64,000 nt of DNA from Spinacia oleracea (GCF_020520425.1 NC_079489.1:90996810-91060809); one strand, 5' to 3'; positions 22,091 to 33,354 are shown, counted from the stretch's first letter. The notes: a model not told the origin generated them from the letters alone. Program-made: numbers and translations.

Positions 22091-23429
22091 TGTTAGGTAA
22101 TGATACATATGACATTACATAGATCATGCGGAAACAACCATTAACCCAGGAAACATATTATTTACACATAATCATTTAGCATAGTTTAGATGCATACTCT
22201 TTGTTGCGTGCCTTCCCTAGCTGCGCCCGAACCGAACAAGAACAAGTCTTTTAGGACTCCAAGTGTCGTCCCTCCGTAGAAAGTCCACAGCACGTCCGGA
22301 TCCGCCTTAAGATTGACCAACTAGAATCGCCCTTAAGGTACTCAGAAAATTCGGCACTTTTGGGGCAAGATGGGTGTTTGAATTTTCTCTCAAAAAACTC
22401 ACTTTTGAATACTTTGAAACTTGTATATAAATTATGACCCCTAGGCCTTTATTTATAGAGTTATGGAAAAGGAATCGTAATCCTAGTAGGATGCGAATTA
22501 ATTGGAATTAGAATTCTACATGAATTCTACTTAATCAATTTATCCAATAGGAATAGACATTTAATCATACACTGACTCTTGCAGATTCAGGAATCTCGCA
22601 TGAGCTCAAACTCACACACACACGGCAGCCACAAGGGCTGCCCACGCATGCGAGCAGCAGCCCACGCAGCGCGGCCCACGCATGCGTGGCCTTGTGCGCG
22701 CTGGGCTGTGGCGTGCGTGCTTGCTGGGCGATGGCCTGGCTTCGTGCTGGGCCTTCGTCCGGCAGGCCTCGTCCGATGCTAATTCGTACGATACGCTTCC
22801 GATTAAAATTCCATTTCCGGAATCTATTTCCGATACGAACAATATTCAATATTTCCGATTCCGGAATTAATTTCCGTTTCGAACAAATATTTAATATTTC
22901 CGTTTCCGGAATTATTTTCCGATTCCGGTAATATTTCCGATTCTGACAATATTTCCGTTTCCGGCAATATTTCCGATTCTGGTAATATTTCCATTTCCAA
23001 CAATATTTTCCGATACGTACCATGTTTCCGTTTCCGGCAACATCTACGACTTGGATAATATTCATATTTCCGATACGATCCATATTTCCGTTTCCGGCAA
23101 TATCATCGTTTCCGGAGTATTCATTTCTTGCCTGTGACGATCTTAGCTCCCACTGAAACCAAGATCCGTCGGTTCGAATATTCATAGATGGAGTATTTAA
23201 TGCCATTAAATACTTGATCCGTTTACGTACTATTTGTGTGACCCTACGGGTTCAGTCAAGAGTAAGCTGTGGATTAATATCATTAATTCCACTTGAACTG
23301 AAGCGGCCTCTAGCTAGGCATTCAGCTCACTTGATCTCACTGAATTATTAACTTGTTAATTAATACTGAACCGCATTTATTAGACTTAACATAGAATGCA
23401 TACTTGGACCAAGGGCATTATTTCCTTCA
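22091..23429 (-). repeat. 5' LTR of element B
   Basis: It is 1,339 bp, with no difference from the 3' copy noticed by eye. The U3 array is at about 22790-23120. It is the presumed active promoter copy. Confidence 0.95.
22450..22457 (-). promoter_or_regulatory. TATA box of the B 5' LTR
   Basis: TATAAATA on the minus strand, about 360 bp from the LTR 3' end, at the same place as in the A and E LTRs. Confidence 0.65.
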
Positions 23430-24146
23430 CATACCTACTGAAGTCATCAGTGAAAGTGATAAAGTAGCTGAAACCACCTCTAGCATTTGTACTCATTGGT
23501 CCACATACATCTGTATGGATTAAACCCAATAGTTCATTTGCTCTTTCTCCAACTTTAGAGAAAGGTTGCTTTGTCATTTTGCCAAGTAAACATGATTCGC
23601 ATTTACCATAATCCTCTAAGTCAAATGGTTCTAGAATTCCTTCCTTTTGAAGTCTTTCTAAGCGTTTTAAGTTTATATGGCCTAATCGACAATGCCACAG
23701 ATAGGTGAGATCTGAATCATTCTTTTTGGCCTTTTTGGTATTTATGTTATATACTTGTTTGTCGTGATCTAATAAATAAAGTCCATTGACTAATCTAGCA
23801 GATCCATAAAACATCTCTTTAAAATAAAACGAACAACTATTGTCTTTTATTAAAAAGGAAAATCCCTTAGCATCTAAGCAAGAAACTGAAATGATGTTTT
23901 TAGTAAGACTTGGAACATGGAAACATTCTTCCAGTTCCAAAACTAGCCCGGAGGGCAACGACAAATAGTAAGTTCCTACAGCTAATGCAGCAATCCGTGC
24001 TCCATTCCCCACTCGTAGGTCGACTTCACCCTTGCTTAACTTTCTACTTCTTCTTAGTCCCTGTGGATTGGAACATAAGTGTGAGCCACAACCTGTATCT
24101 AATACCCAAGAAGTTGAATTAGCAAGTATACAGTCTATAACGAAAT
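23430..24146 (-). pseudogene. Copia pol, 5' part: protease, GAG-pre-integrase, integrase start (element A)
   Basis: The frame runs from FVID near 24144 to the B insertion at 23429. The protease active site is in SWVLDTGCGSHL, followed by LRVGNGARIAALAVG and VPSLTKNIISVSCLD. The GAG-pre-integrase region has LWHCRLGHINLKRL with the CESC pair, giving the HHCC zinc site. The integrase core begins with the first catalytic Asp in LIHTDVCGPM and continues to FTDDFSRY. The reading frame differs from that of gag by one base shift near 24145, unlike the single gag-pol frame usual in plant copia elements. Across B, the gene resumes at 12979 going down. Confidence 0.9.
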
Positions 24147-24989
24147 ACCTGAAGATGGAACGACTGTTCCGTTCTTCTGATCTTCCTTTAGCTTCAAGCA
24201 ATCTCTCTTCCAATGCCCCTTCTTCTTGCAGTAGAAGCATTCGGATTCAGAAGTGGGTTGACTGACCTTCCTCTTTACAGATTTGGCGCCAGTTTGCTTA
24301 GTTGGGCTGGCCTTGTTGCCACCTTTCTTAGCATTCCTCTTCTTTCCAGATTTCTTGAACTTGCCCCCACGCACCATAAGCACATCCTGCTTATCACTTT
24401 TGAGCGTCTTTTCAGCGGTCTTCAGCATACCGTGAAGCTCAGTGAGCGTTTTTTCCAGACTCTTCATACTGTAGTTCAGTTTGAACTGATCATACCCGCT
24501 ATGAAGAGAATGGAGGATGGTGTCTATAGCCATTTCCTGAGAAAATTGCTGATCCAGCCGACTCATATTCTCAATGAGTCCAATCATTTTGAGAACATGT
24601 GGACTTACGGGCTCGCCTTTCTTAAGCTTGGTCTCAAGAATTTGCCTATGAGTCTCGAATCTTTCGACTCGAGCCAGATCTTGGAACATGTTCTTCAACT
24701 CACTGATGATTGTGAAAGCATCTGAGTTGATGAACGTTTTCTGCAGATCCGCACTCATGGTGGCGAGCATTAGACATTTCACATCCTTGTTGGCATCAAT
24801 CCAACGATTGAGGGCTGCCTGAGTGACCCCGTCGCCTGCAGCTTCGGGCATCGCCTCATCTAGGACATACTCCTTTTCTTCCTGCATTAGAACTATTTGC
24901 AAGTTCCTTTGCCAGTCAAGGAAGTTTTTCCCGTTCAACTTCTCCTTTTCGAGAATTGATCGAATGTTGAATGAATTGTTGTTTGCCAT
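24135..24989 (-). CDS. Copia gag (element A)
   Basis: 284 codons from the ATG at 24989, chosen over the upstream in-frame ATG at 25082 because relatives begin with the MANNNSF-type start. The protein has the DUF4219/UBN2-type gag body (FLDWQRNL, YVLDEAMPE, FETHRQILETKLKKGEP, IDTILHSLHSGYDQF), a Lys-rich stretch, and a CCHC zinc knuckle, C-FY-C-KKKG-H-WKRD-C, at residues about 251-264. Gag packages the element RNA into cytoplasmic particles. The frame ends at 24135 just after the point where the protease frame should continue, so a one-base lesion separates gag and pol here. Confidence 0.92.
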   Translation of the reverse strand: MANNNSFNIRSILEKEKLNGKNFLDWQRNLQIVLMQEEKEYVLDEAMPEAAGDGVTQAALNRWIDANKDVKCLMLATMSADLQKTFINSDAFTIISELKNMFQDLARVERFETHRQILETKLKKGEPVSPHVLKMIGLIENMSRLDQQFSQEMAIDTILHSLHSGYDQFKLNYSMKSLEKTLTELHGMLKTAEKTLKSDKQDVLMVRGGKFKKSGKKRNAKKGGNKASPTKQTGAKSVKRKVSQPTSESECFYCKKKGHWKRDCLKLKEDQKNGTVVPSSGISL

Positions 24990-25754
24990 ATTAAAAACTA
25001 CAATTGAAAAGAATAAACAAATAAATAACCATTCACAGTTTCTCTTAATAAACTTAAATTCTAGCATACATGCATAATTCAATGTTTATTAAGCATTTTA
25101 TTCAAGTTATGTGTTCCGGCAGGTGTGAATAAAATGATTCCAAGATCCTAAAATCATTGAAGAACTAAGCACAGTTTGTCGACTTAATCCTAGAACATCT
25201 TAGGTAAGCAAAAGCCTTTTGCTAATAGTCTAGAAACTATTCTTGGTTGATAGGTACGTCTAAGAACTTATTAGGTAAACCTATCGATTTTGCCACGACA
25301 TAAAAGGACTCCTTACTTATATCGTTGAGTTTCACCAAAACTAACATGTACTCACAATTATTTGTGTACCTTGCCCCTTTAAGACCAATAAGTAACACCT
25401 CGCTGAGCGAAAACTATTACTAGATTGATGTAAAGGATATCCAAGCAAGTGTATATTTTGGCATGGCACCTTTTAACTCAATTTTTAAGTTTGGAACTTA
25501 AGGCTCTTACTATGTTGGTTAGATTTTAAGTGAACTAAAATCCTTAATCATGCAACATAATCAAGCTTTTGATCTCATGCATTTTAAGACATATTTAAAA
25601 GCAATAAATAACTTAAAACATGCATAAGATAAATGTGATCTAGTATGGCCCGACTTCATCTTGAAGCTTTGACTTCAAAGTCCGTCTTGAAAATCTCCGT
25701 GGGAGGCACCATTTTCTTCAAATAGGATAAGCTATAACTAATTACAACTATTTG

Positions 25755-25933
25755 ATGGTTCGCAGACCATATTTGAATTGAAAAATAACTTTGGTACTTT
25801 AGACCAATTACATTCAAATTAATGGTACGCAGACCATATTTTCTATCCTATTTGGGCCATACTAGTCACTTCATAACCTGCAAAACAGTACATATACAAT
25901 ATATACCATTCACCCATTCATTATCATGAATGG
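25755..25933 (-). other. Leader hairpin trio of element A
   Basis: ATGGTTCGCAGACCAT at 25755-25770, ATGGTACGCAGACCAT at 25822-25837, CCATTCAT-TATC-ATGAATGG at 25914-25933. On the RNA strand the first two show stem ATGGT/ACCAT with loop CTGCGN. The group is about 0.8-0.95 kb upstream of the gag start. Confidence 0.6.
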
Positions 25934-26439
25934 CCCACATAGCTGGTTAGTAAAACACATTATGCATCACGTAAATATTTGCAGCAATTAATCAAGGGCA
26001 CCAATAATCTACCAATTATTCAGTCCTTATTAATTCTAATCAAGTTGTTTTAACCTTAAGGATTTGTAGACCTAATTAAGAGTTTATGACTAAAAAGCGC
26101 TCCCACTTAAACCAATAAATTCGATCATATGCTTTACTAATTTTAAACATAAAAATGTATTTCTAGTCTAACTGGAAACATACAAATTTAATTAAAATTT
26201 AAAGCTCATATAAATTTATAATTGAATCCAAAAAGTTTAATTTAATTTCAGTCGTTATTTAAATTAATTCATGATTTTAATTTTAATAAAATAATTAGAA
26301 TAAATAACATTTATTATAATTACAATATTCAAAATTAAAATCCAAGAAAATAATTTAAATTATTAATTTTAAAATTAATTAAAATTACGTGAACTGAAAT
26401 TTTCAAATTAAACATTCAAAACGATCTAATCGTAACGCA

Positions 26440-27060
26440 AACATCCTACGCATTGCACGCCCATGGGCCGCACGCATACAGCCATTGCTGGCCATATGCG
26501 CGCAGCCCATGCGCTCGTCGCATAGCTGCTGCTCTACCAATCGCAAGCCATCGCACGCTGTGGTGCTCGCTGCGCGCGCGCCAGCGCTCGTCGCACGCGA
26601 GCCATCGCTCGCAGTGCGCGCTCGCCAGCGCTCGCTGTGCGCGCGAGCCATCGCTCGCTGGGTGCGCGACATCGCTCGCTGGGCGCGCGACATCGCTCGC
26701 TGGGCGCGCGACATCGCTCGCTGGGCGCGCGACATCGCTCGCTGTGCGCGCGAGCAACGCTGGGCGCAGCGCTCGTGGCACGCGAGCTTGCGCTCGCTGC
26801 GCGCGAGGCTGCGCGCTCTTGCGCGAGGCAGTGCGCGTTGTGGCGCAGCTCGCTTGCTGCCCACACGCGACTGCCTTGGCTTGCCTTTCGCCCATGCCCA
26901 TTTGTTCATAGCTCGTGGCCCACGACACAAGGCAGGGCTGCTGCCTTGTGCTCGTGCACTACGCCCTTGCTCATTGCATTCGTGCCGCACGGGCGACGAG
27001 CTCCCTTGCTCGTCGTCGCATGCCCGCACTATACAACACCCCTTAAGGGTAACACGAAGC
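26440..27060 (-). repeat. GC-rich leader block with CpG tandem array (element A)
   Basis: The core near 26640-26750 is about five 22-bp units of GGGCGCGCGACATCGCTCGCT type. The block is homologous to 20560-21330 in B but has a different unit number and variant, so the array has expanded or contracted independently. Confidence 0.85.
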
Positions 27061-27808
27061 GTCCATTGCTTTGTGCGTGCAAGTTTTATGAACGAATCGC
27101 ATAAAAAATTTAAAATTTATATTTAAAATTAATGACAAATTAATAAATAATATTAATTTCATAATTTTAGGGCGAAAAATCGAAAATTTTTTATTTAATT
27201 GATTTCCGATTGTTATGGATTCAAGTCTAGGTCATAAAAATTTAAAATTTATCATAAATTTACAATTTTTATGGTGGTTTTTAATCATAGGTTTCTAATT
27301 AAATTATAATTAATTATGAAAATCAAATTAATTCTAAATTATTCTAATTTTCAACAAATTAATCATAATTACAAATTAGATTGCATAATTAACAAGGCTA
27401 GGCATTCAAACTTGTTAAACATATACAGTAGGTCAATCAAAAATTCAAGATTTATCAACAAGAATCGCAAATATTTAATTTAACATCTTAAATTTACGAA
27501 ATTTTGCATTCGAAAAACTAAAACCTTCGAAAAGTCATAGTTAGGCTTCGAATTTGAGAATTCTGGGTTCGGCAGAAAAATACTATTTTTGTCAAAATTT
27601 TAGAATGCCTTTTACATGCGGAATTGAAACAAAAATCACTCGATTTGGATGGGTAACGAAGAAACTGCCGAAAAACTGCGTACGTATAATTAAATAAACG
27701 CAATTTTCAATTAATTAACAATTACGAAAATTAATCACCCCTTTTAATTCTTGCAAATTTGTAATATTTAACCATGTTCATGCAATTTAGATTATGAAAA
27801 TAATAAGG

Positions 27809-27822
27809 GGCTCGTGATACCA
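27809..27822 (-). other. PBS of element A
   Basis: TGGTATCACGAGCC, one base inside the 5' LTR, the same as in B, C and E. Confidence 0.85.
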
Positions 27823-27823
27823 C

Positions 27824-29255
27824 TGTTAGGTTATGATACATATGATATTACATAAATCATGCGGAAACAACCATTAACCCAGGATTACATATTATTTACA
27901 CATAATCATATAGCATAATTTAGATGCATACTCTTTGTTGCGTGCCTTCCCTAGCTGCGCCCGAACCGAACAAGAACAAGTCTTTAGGACTCCAAGTGTC
28001 GTCCCTCCGTAGATAGTCCACAGCACGTCCGGATCCGCCTTAAGATTGACCAACTAGAATCGCCCTTAAGGTACTAGAATTTTCGGCACTTTTGAGCAAG
28101 ATGTGTGATTGAATTTTTCTCTCAAAAACTCACTTTGAATACTTTTTAAACTCGTTATAAATTGTGAACCCAGGCCACATATTTATAGGGGTATGGAAAG
28201 GGAATTGGAATCCTATTCAGATACAAATTAATTAAACCTAGAATCCTACAAGAACTCTAATTAATTAATTTATCAAATAGAATTAGGAATTTAATCATTA
28301 ACCGAACTCTGCATGTTTTAGGAATCGTGCATGAACACAAACACTTACGCACACACACACGGCAGCCACGATGGGCCGCCCATGCGCGTGCGTGAGCAGC
28401 AGCCCACGCAGCGAGGCCTACGCGAGCTACAAGCCCACGTAGCTCCTGCGCGCGCTGCGCGCGCTGTGCGCGCTGCCACGGCCTGCTGGGCCTGGCCTTG
28501 CGCTGGGCCTGGCGTGGCCTTGGCTGTTCGTGTGGCGCGCTTGGCTTGCTGGGCGATGGCCTGGCTTCGTGCTGGGCCCTCGTCCGGCAGGCCTCGTCCG
28601 ATGCTTATTCGTACGATACGCTTCCGATTAAATTTCCGATTCCGGAATTCATTTCCGATACGAACAATATTTAATATTTCCGATTCCGGAATTAATTTCC
28701 GTTTCGAACAAATATTTAATATTTCCGTTTCCGGAATTATTTTCCGATTCCGATAATATTTCCGATTCTGACAATATTTCCGTTTCCGGCAATATTTCCG
28801 ATTCTGGCAATATTTCCATTTCCGATAATATTTTCCGATACGTACCATGTTTCCGTTTCCGGCAACATCTACGACTTGGATAATATTTATATTTCCGATA
28901 CGATCCATATTTCCGTTTCCGGCAATATCATCGTTTCCGGAGTATTCATTTCTTGCTTGTGACGATCTCAGCTCCCACTGAAACCAAGATCCGTCGATTC
29001 CGAATATTCATAGATGGAGTATTTAATGCCATTAAATACTTGATCCGTTTACGTACTATTTGTGTGACCCTACGGGTTCAGTCAAGAGTAAGCTGTGGAT
29101 TAATATCATTAATTCAACTTGAACTGAAGCGGCCTCTAGCTAGGCATTCAGCTCACTTGATCTCACTGAATTATTAACTTGTTAATTAATACTGAACCGC
29201 ATTTATTAGACTTATCATAGAATGCATACTTGGACCAAGGGCATTATTTCCTTCA
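27824..29255 (-). repeat. 5' LTR of element A
   Basis: 1,432 bp with canonical TG...CA ends. The U3 array of CCGATTCCGGAATTA / CCGTTTCCGGCAATATT words is at about 28610-28950. A GC-rich block with GCGCGC words lies between the array and the TATA box. Confidence 0.95.
28180..28187 (-). promoter_or_regulatory. TATA box of the A 5' LTR
   Basis: CCCCTATAAATATG on the minus strand. The U3 repeat array ends about 430 bp upstream of it. Confidence 0.7.
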
Positions 29256-30379
29256 GTATCACGAGCCTCTAATTAATTCCATAATCAATTAAAGTTAACA
29301 TGGATTAAATTTTATAAATTTGCAATGAATTAAAGGGGTGATTAATTTCGTGAATGTAATTGATTGCAAATTCGTGCCATTATTTGATTATATGTTCGCA
29401 GGTTTTTCGGCAGTTTTGTCAATAATGGCCGAACTCTTATGCTTTTATAGTGAATTTCGCATGTAAACGACATTTTAAAATTTTGACAAAAATCAAAGAT
29501 TTGGTGCTGAACCCAGAATTCCCAAATTCGAAGCCTAACTATGACTTTTCGAAGGTTTTAGTTTTTCGAATGCAAAATTTGTAATTTTTATGATGTTAAA
29601 TTAAATATTTGCGAATCTTGTATGTAAATCTTGAATCTATAATTGACCTACTGTATATGTTTAACAATTTTAAGGTCTAATTTTGTTAATTATACAACCT
29701 AATTTGTAATTATAATTAATTTGTTGAATTTCAAATAATAGAATTTGTTTTTATTTCATAATTAATTGATAATTTAATTAGGATCCTATGATTAAAAACC
29801 ACCATAAAATTTGTTAAAAGTGAAATATTTTAAAATTTTATGACCTAGATTTTAATCCCTAAGAAATCATGTAATCGGAAATTAATTTGAATAATAAATT
29901 TTCGATTTTTCGCCTAAATTTAGTGAAATTAACATGAATTATTAATTTGTCGTTAAATTTAAATATAAAAGTTTTGATATTTATGAATCTTTCACGATCT
30001 TGCACGCACGAAGCTATGGAAGCTAAGTGTTACCCTTAAGGGGTGTTGCATTGTGCGGGCATGTGACGACGAGCAAGGGAGCTCGTCGCCCATGCGCTAC
30101 GAGGCAGCTAGCAAATGCACGAGAACGCGCGCGCGGGCACATCGCATGTGCAGTGTGTGATGTGCGAGTGATCGAGCAAGACGAACGGGCAACGTTGCAC
30201 ACACCCAACAGTGCTGGCGTCGAGGCAGCGTGCGATGGCTTTCGAGCCATGCGCGTCTGCCAGCCCGCGTTGTGCCCAACAACGATGGTGACGAGGCATC
30301 GATGGATGCCCTCGTGCCATGCGCGCAAACTAAGCAAGCAAACAGTGGCAACCAGCGATGGCGTCGAGCCAATGAGCGT
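29256..30379 (+). other. Element C leader, after the A insertion
   Basis: It starts with the duplicated GTATC and the rest of the PBS (ACGAGCC), then an AT-rich leader homologous (in reverse complement) to 21780-22075 and 27500-27808. A GC-rich island follows at about 30000-30370, matching the outer part of the islands in A and B. It is cut off by element D at 30380, before the region where the hairpin trio would lie. Confidence 0.8.
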
Positions 30380-30746
30380 TGTGATATGTGTGTTTTATAT
30401 AGAGTTTTACCCCCGTCCCTTAGTACTTTTATGCATCAAATGAGCTCTTAGGATCCGTTTTTAGTACTAATTTGTGTTATTGAGTGTGCCTTGAGTTTTA
30501 GGATTACTTAGTAAGAAATTGGCCTTTTTAGGCTCTTTTCATGGTGATATGGGCCACTACACGACCCCGAGGAAGTTCGGGACGACCATCGTCGACTTTC
30601 GGGAGCCTTAGATGCTTATGGTTGAGCCCCGGAAGTTAGACTTTGTGATATGGGCGAAGGATGATGTTTTTTGCAAATCGCCCTTTAAGCGGAGGGCGGA
30701 ATGAGAAGACCGGGCGAAGAAGAAGAATACTGGAACCTTCAACGCG

Positions 30747-30905
30747 CGCCCGATCGGGCGGGCTTCGCCCGGTCTGGATTGGGCGGTCATTTTGGGCGTT
30801 GTTCTGGGCATTTCGTAACCGCCCGATCGGGCAGAATTTGGCCCGATCGGGCCAACTATCGAGCAGAATGCCTGATCGGGCAGTCTTTCGCCCGATCGGG
30901 CGACG
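30747..30905. repeat. CpG palindrome array in the Athila U3
   Basis: One perfect CGCCCGATCGGGCG (30747-30760) plus GCCCGATCGGGC cores near 30821, 30840 and 30890 and decayed copies between, all just upstream of the TATA box. A related array lies at 47880-48300, before the second ORF. Confidence 0.85.
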
Positions 30906-30967
30906 CCAACCCCTGCTGCTTTTTCGCGAGTTTTTATTTCCGGTTTTGGGCTTTATTTTGGGCAAAC

Positions 30968-30975
30968 TATAAATA
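30968..30975 (+). promoter_or_regulatory. TATA box of the Athila LTR
   Basis: TATAAATA in AAACTATAAATACTAG, about 60 bp downstream of the palindrome array. Confidence 0.7.
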
Positions 30976-31794
30976 CTAGCCCCTTTTATTTTTAGTGCTC
31001 TCTTAATTTCTAGTATTGAACACTTAGTTTATTTTCCTTAGCTTAGTTATTCTCTCTAAATTTGTTCCAAACACTTAGTTTTTAAATGCAATCAAAATTC
31101 AAGCTTTCATATTTCATTGTTCTTCATTTAGGTATTGCTTCTTACTTTGATTTATTATTTTGCTCTAGCTGTGTTTTCATTGATTTATATTGCCTTAGTT
31201 ATTTCAATCATGTGTGAGTAGTCTATTTTCTAGGGTTTGGGGATCCATGAATTAATATGAAGGGATGATTGAATGTTGTTGATTATTAGTATTGTGGTTA
31301 ATTCCTATTGATTTGTTTTATTTACTATGCAATTAGATTTGCGTAGGTTTAATTGTATTAGTCAAGCAATATCAAGTTAAGATTCGAGAGATGCAATTTG
31401 ATGTTTAGGCTTGTGTCAATAGGTAGAATTGAAGTTAATACGTAGCGAGAGCCCGTTAATTCTGAGTCTATGATTAGTATCGATTCGAGAGATCATGCTA
31501 GTCTAATTAACTGTTTTATTGATTGTTATCGATTGTTTGTCATCCTGGATTGTTGTTCATTGGTGAACCTATGCCCTAGATCTTTTAATTTCTGAATTCC
31601 CTATTTTATTATTGTTGTAGTTTTAGTATCAAAATCAACCAAACTTTCTTGTTTCCCAATAGTCTAGACCTTAGTTTTAGTAATAGAAAGAACGACTGTT
31701 TCCCTGTGGATACGATCCCTACTTCCCTTACTATCTTGTTAGTGGACTTAGGTTTATCTTTGATTAGGTGATACGACTTTAGCCTGTCAAATTT

Positions 31795-31812
31795 TGGCGC
31801 CGTTGCCGGGAA
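31795..31812 (+). other. PBS of element D (Athila type)
   Basis: TGGCGCCGTTGCCGGGAA is the primer site characteristic of Athila-group elements, five bases after the LTR end. Confidence 0.9.
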
Positions 31813-31920
31813 TCGGTTTTATTTTCTGTTATTAATTGTTTATTCTAGATTATTGTTTGTTACTTCTCAAGGAACCCCCTATCCTTGAGACCGGATCTCA
31901 CACCTGTTTATAGTTTCTTT

Positions 31921-33339
31921 TGTTAGGTTATGATTCATATGACAAAACATAAATCATGCGGAAAAACCATAAAGCCAGGAAAGCATATTATTTACACATA
32001 ATCATTTAGCATAGTTTAGATGCATACACTTTGTTGCGTGCCCTCCCTAGCTGCTCCCGAACCGAACAAGAACAAGTCTTTAGGACTCCAAGTGTCGTCC
32101 CTCCGTAGATAGTCCACAGCACGTCCGGATCCGCCTTAAGCTTGATCAACTAGAATCACCCTCAAGGTACTTGGAATTTTCGGCAACTTGTAGGCAATTA
32201 TGTGACTGAATTTTTGCTCTCAAAAATCACTTTGAACACTTGAATACTCGATCTAAATTATGAGCCCTTAACTCATATTTATAGACCATGGAATAAGTAA
32301 TCGAATCCTACTAGGATACGAATTAATTAAATTAGAATCCTAGTAGAATTCTTATTTAATTAATTTATCTTTTAGGATTAGGAATTTAATCATTAAACAA
32401 ATCCTATACTTTTTAGGTTTCGTATGTGAACACAAACACTACACGAGCATGACCCGCAAGCGTGCAGGCCATGCCCGTGCACAGCCCACACGGCCGCTCG
32501 GCCCACACGAGCTACAAGCCCACGCGACCTGCAGCCCACTACGCGCGCTGCGCGCGCTGCCACGGCCTGCTGGGCCTGGCCTTGCGCTGGGCCTGGCGTG
32601 GCCTTGGCTGTTCGTGTGGCGCGCTTGGCTTGCTGGGCGATGGCCCGGCTTCGTGCTGGGCCTTCGTCTGGCAGGCCTCGTCCGATGCTAATTTGTACGA
32701 TACGCTTCCGATTAAATTCCCGATTCCGGAATTTATTTCCGATACGAACAATATTTAATATTTTCGATTCCGGAGTTAATTTTCGTTTCGAACAAATATT
32801 TAATATTTCCATTTCCGGAATTATTTCCTGATTCCGATAATATTTCCGATTCTGACAATATTTCTGTTTCCGGCAATATTACCGATTCCGGCAATATTTC
32901 CATTTCCGATAATATTTTCCGATACGTACCATGTTTCCGTTTCTGGCAACATCTACGACTTGGATAATATTTATATTTCTGATACGATCCATATTTTCGT
33001 TTCCGGCAATATCATCGTTTCCGGAGTATTCATTTCTTGCCTGTGACGATCTCAGCTCCCACTGAAACCAAGATCCGTCGATTCCGAATATCCATAGATG
33101 GAGTATTTAATGCCATTAAATACTTGATCCGTTTACGTACTATTTGTGTGACCCTACGGGTTCAGTCAAGAGTAAGTTGTGGATTAATATAATTAATTCC
33201 ACTTGAACTGAAGCGGCCTCTAGTCAGGCATTCAGTTCACTTGATCTCACTGAATTATTAACTTGTTAACTAATACTGGACCGCATTTATTAGACTTAAT
33301 ATTATATGCATACTTGGACCAAGGGCACTATTTCCTTCA
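31921..33339 (-). repeat. 3' LTR of element E
   Basis: 1,419 bp, TGTTAGGTTATGATTC ... TTTCCTTCA on the plus strand. U3 array at about 32700-33030. Confidence 0.95.
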
Positions 33340-33354
33340 GTCTCCCACTTGTCC
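33340..33354 (-). other. Polypurine tract of element E
   Basis: GGACAAGTGGGAGAC, identical to A and B. Confidence 0.85.

Larger units (their letters stand above)
12980..23429 (-). mobile_element. Element B: young non-autonomous copia-family element nested in A
   Basis: Two 1,339-bp LTRs (12980-14318 and 22091-23429) appear identical base for base and are flanked by CATAC. PBS 22076-22089 and PPT 14319-14333 are intact. The leader (about 19230-22075) closely matches that of A. The 4.9 kb where gag-pol should lie contains no long ORF, only decayed copia remnants such as the RT relic near 16660-16920. B could not have encoded its own machinery, yet it moved very recently, so an A-like element probably supplied the proteins. 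Confidence 0.95.
24990..27808 (-). other. Long 5' leader of element A
   Basis: 2.8 kb of mostly AT-rich DNA lies between PBS and gag. It holds the GC-rich island at 26440-27060 and the hairpin trio at 25755-25933. It is nearly the same as the leader of B (19230-22075) and diverged from that of E and F. Confidence 0.75.
8274..29255 (-). mobile_element. Element A: near-complete Ty1/copia LTR retrotransposon (contains element B)
   Basis: LTRs of 1,432 bp lie at 8274-9705 (3') and 27824-29255 (5'), flanked by GTATC duplications (8269-8273, 29256-29260). Without nested B, the element is about 10.5 kb. Order on the minus strand: 5' LTR, PBS 27809-27822, a 2.8-kb leader, gag, protease, integrase, RT, RNase H, a 3' untranslated part, PPT and 3' LTR. 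I count about nine differences between the LTRs by eye (roughly 0.6%), so it is young. The lesions seen are a gag-to-pol frameshift near 24145, a stop in integrase at 12898-12900, and the B insertion. Confidence 0.95.
5090..30379 (+). mobile_element. Element C: copia-family LTR retrotransposon, 5' part, repeatedly interrupted
   Basis: C reads left to right: 5' LTR 5090-8265 (interrupted), then a PBS split by element A (8267-8273 plus 29261-29267), then leader DNA 29261-30379. It belongs to the family of A, B and E, since its LTR ends (TGAAGGAAATAATG ... CCTAACA, reverse-oriented), PBS and leader match theirs. No coding sequence of C lies in the window, because the leader is cut at 30379 by the Athila element D. 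Its 3' half and 3' LTR must be to the right. It hosts every later insertion except the MITE's own layer. Confidence 0.85.
30380..31789 (+). repeat. 5' LTR of element D
   Basis: About 1.4 kb. The end is set by ...CTGTCA just before the Athila PBS; the start is inferred from TGTGATATG. The U3 contains CGCCCGATCGGGCG palindromes at 30747-30905, then a TATA box at 30968. Confidence 0.75.

Noticed and set aside
30661..30979. Overlapping 90-110-codon frames on both strands in the Athila LTR
   Set aside because: Created by the palindromic CGCCCGATCGGGCG array; they lie across the promoter and have no homology.
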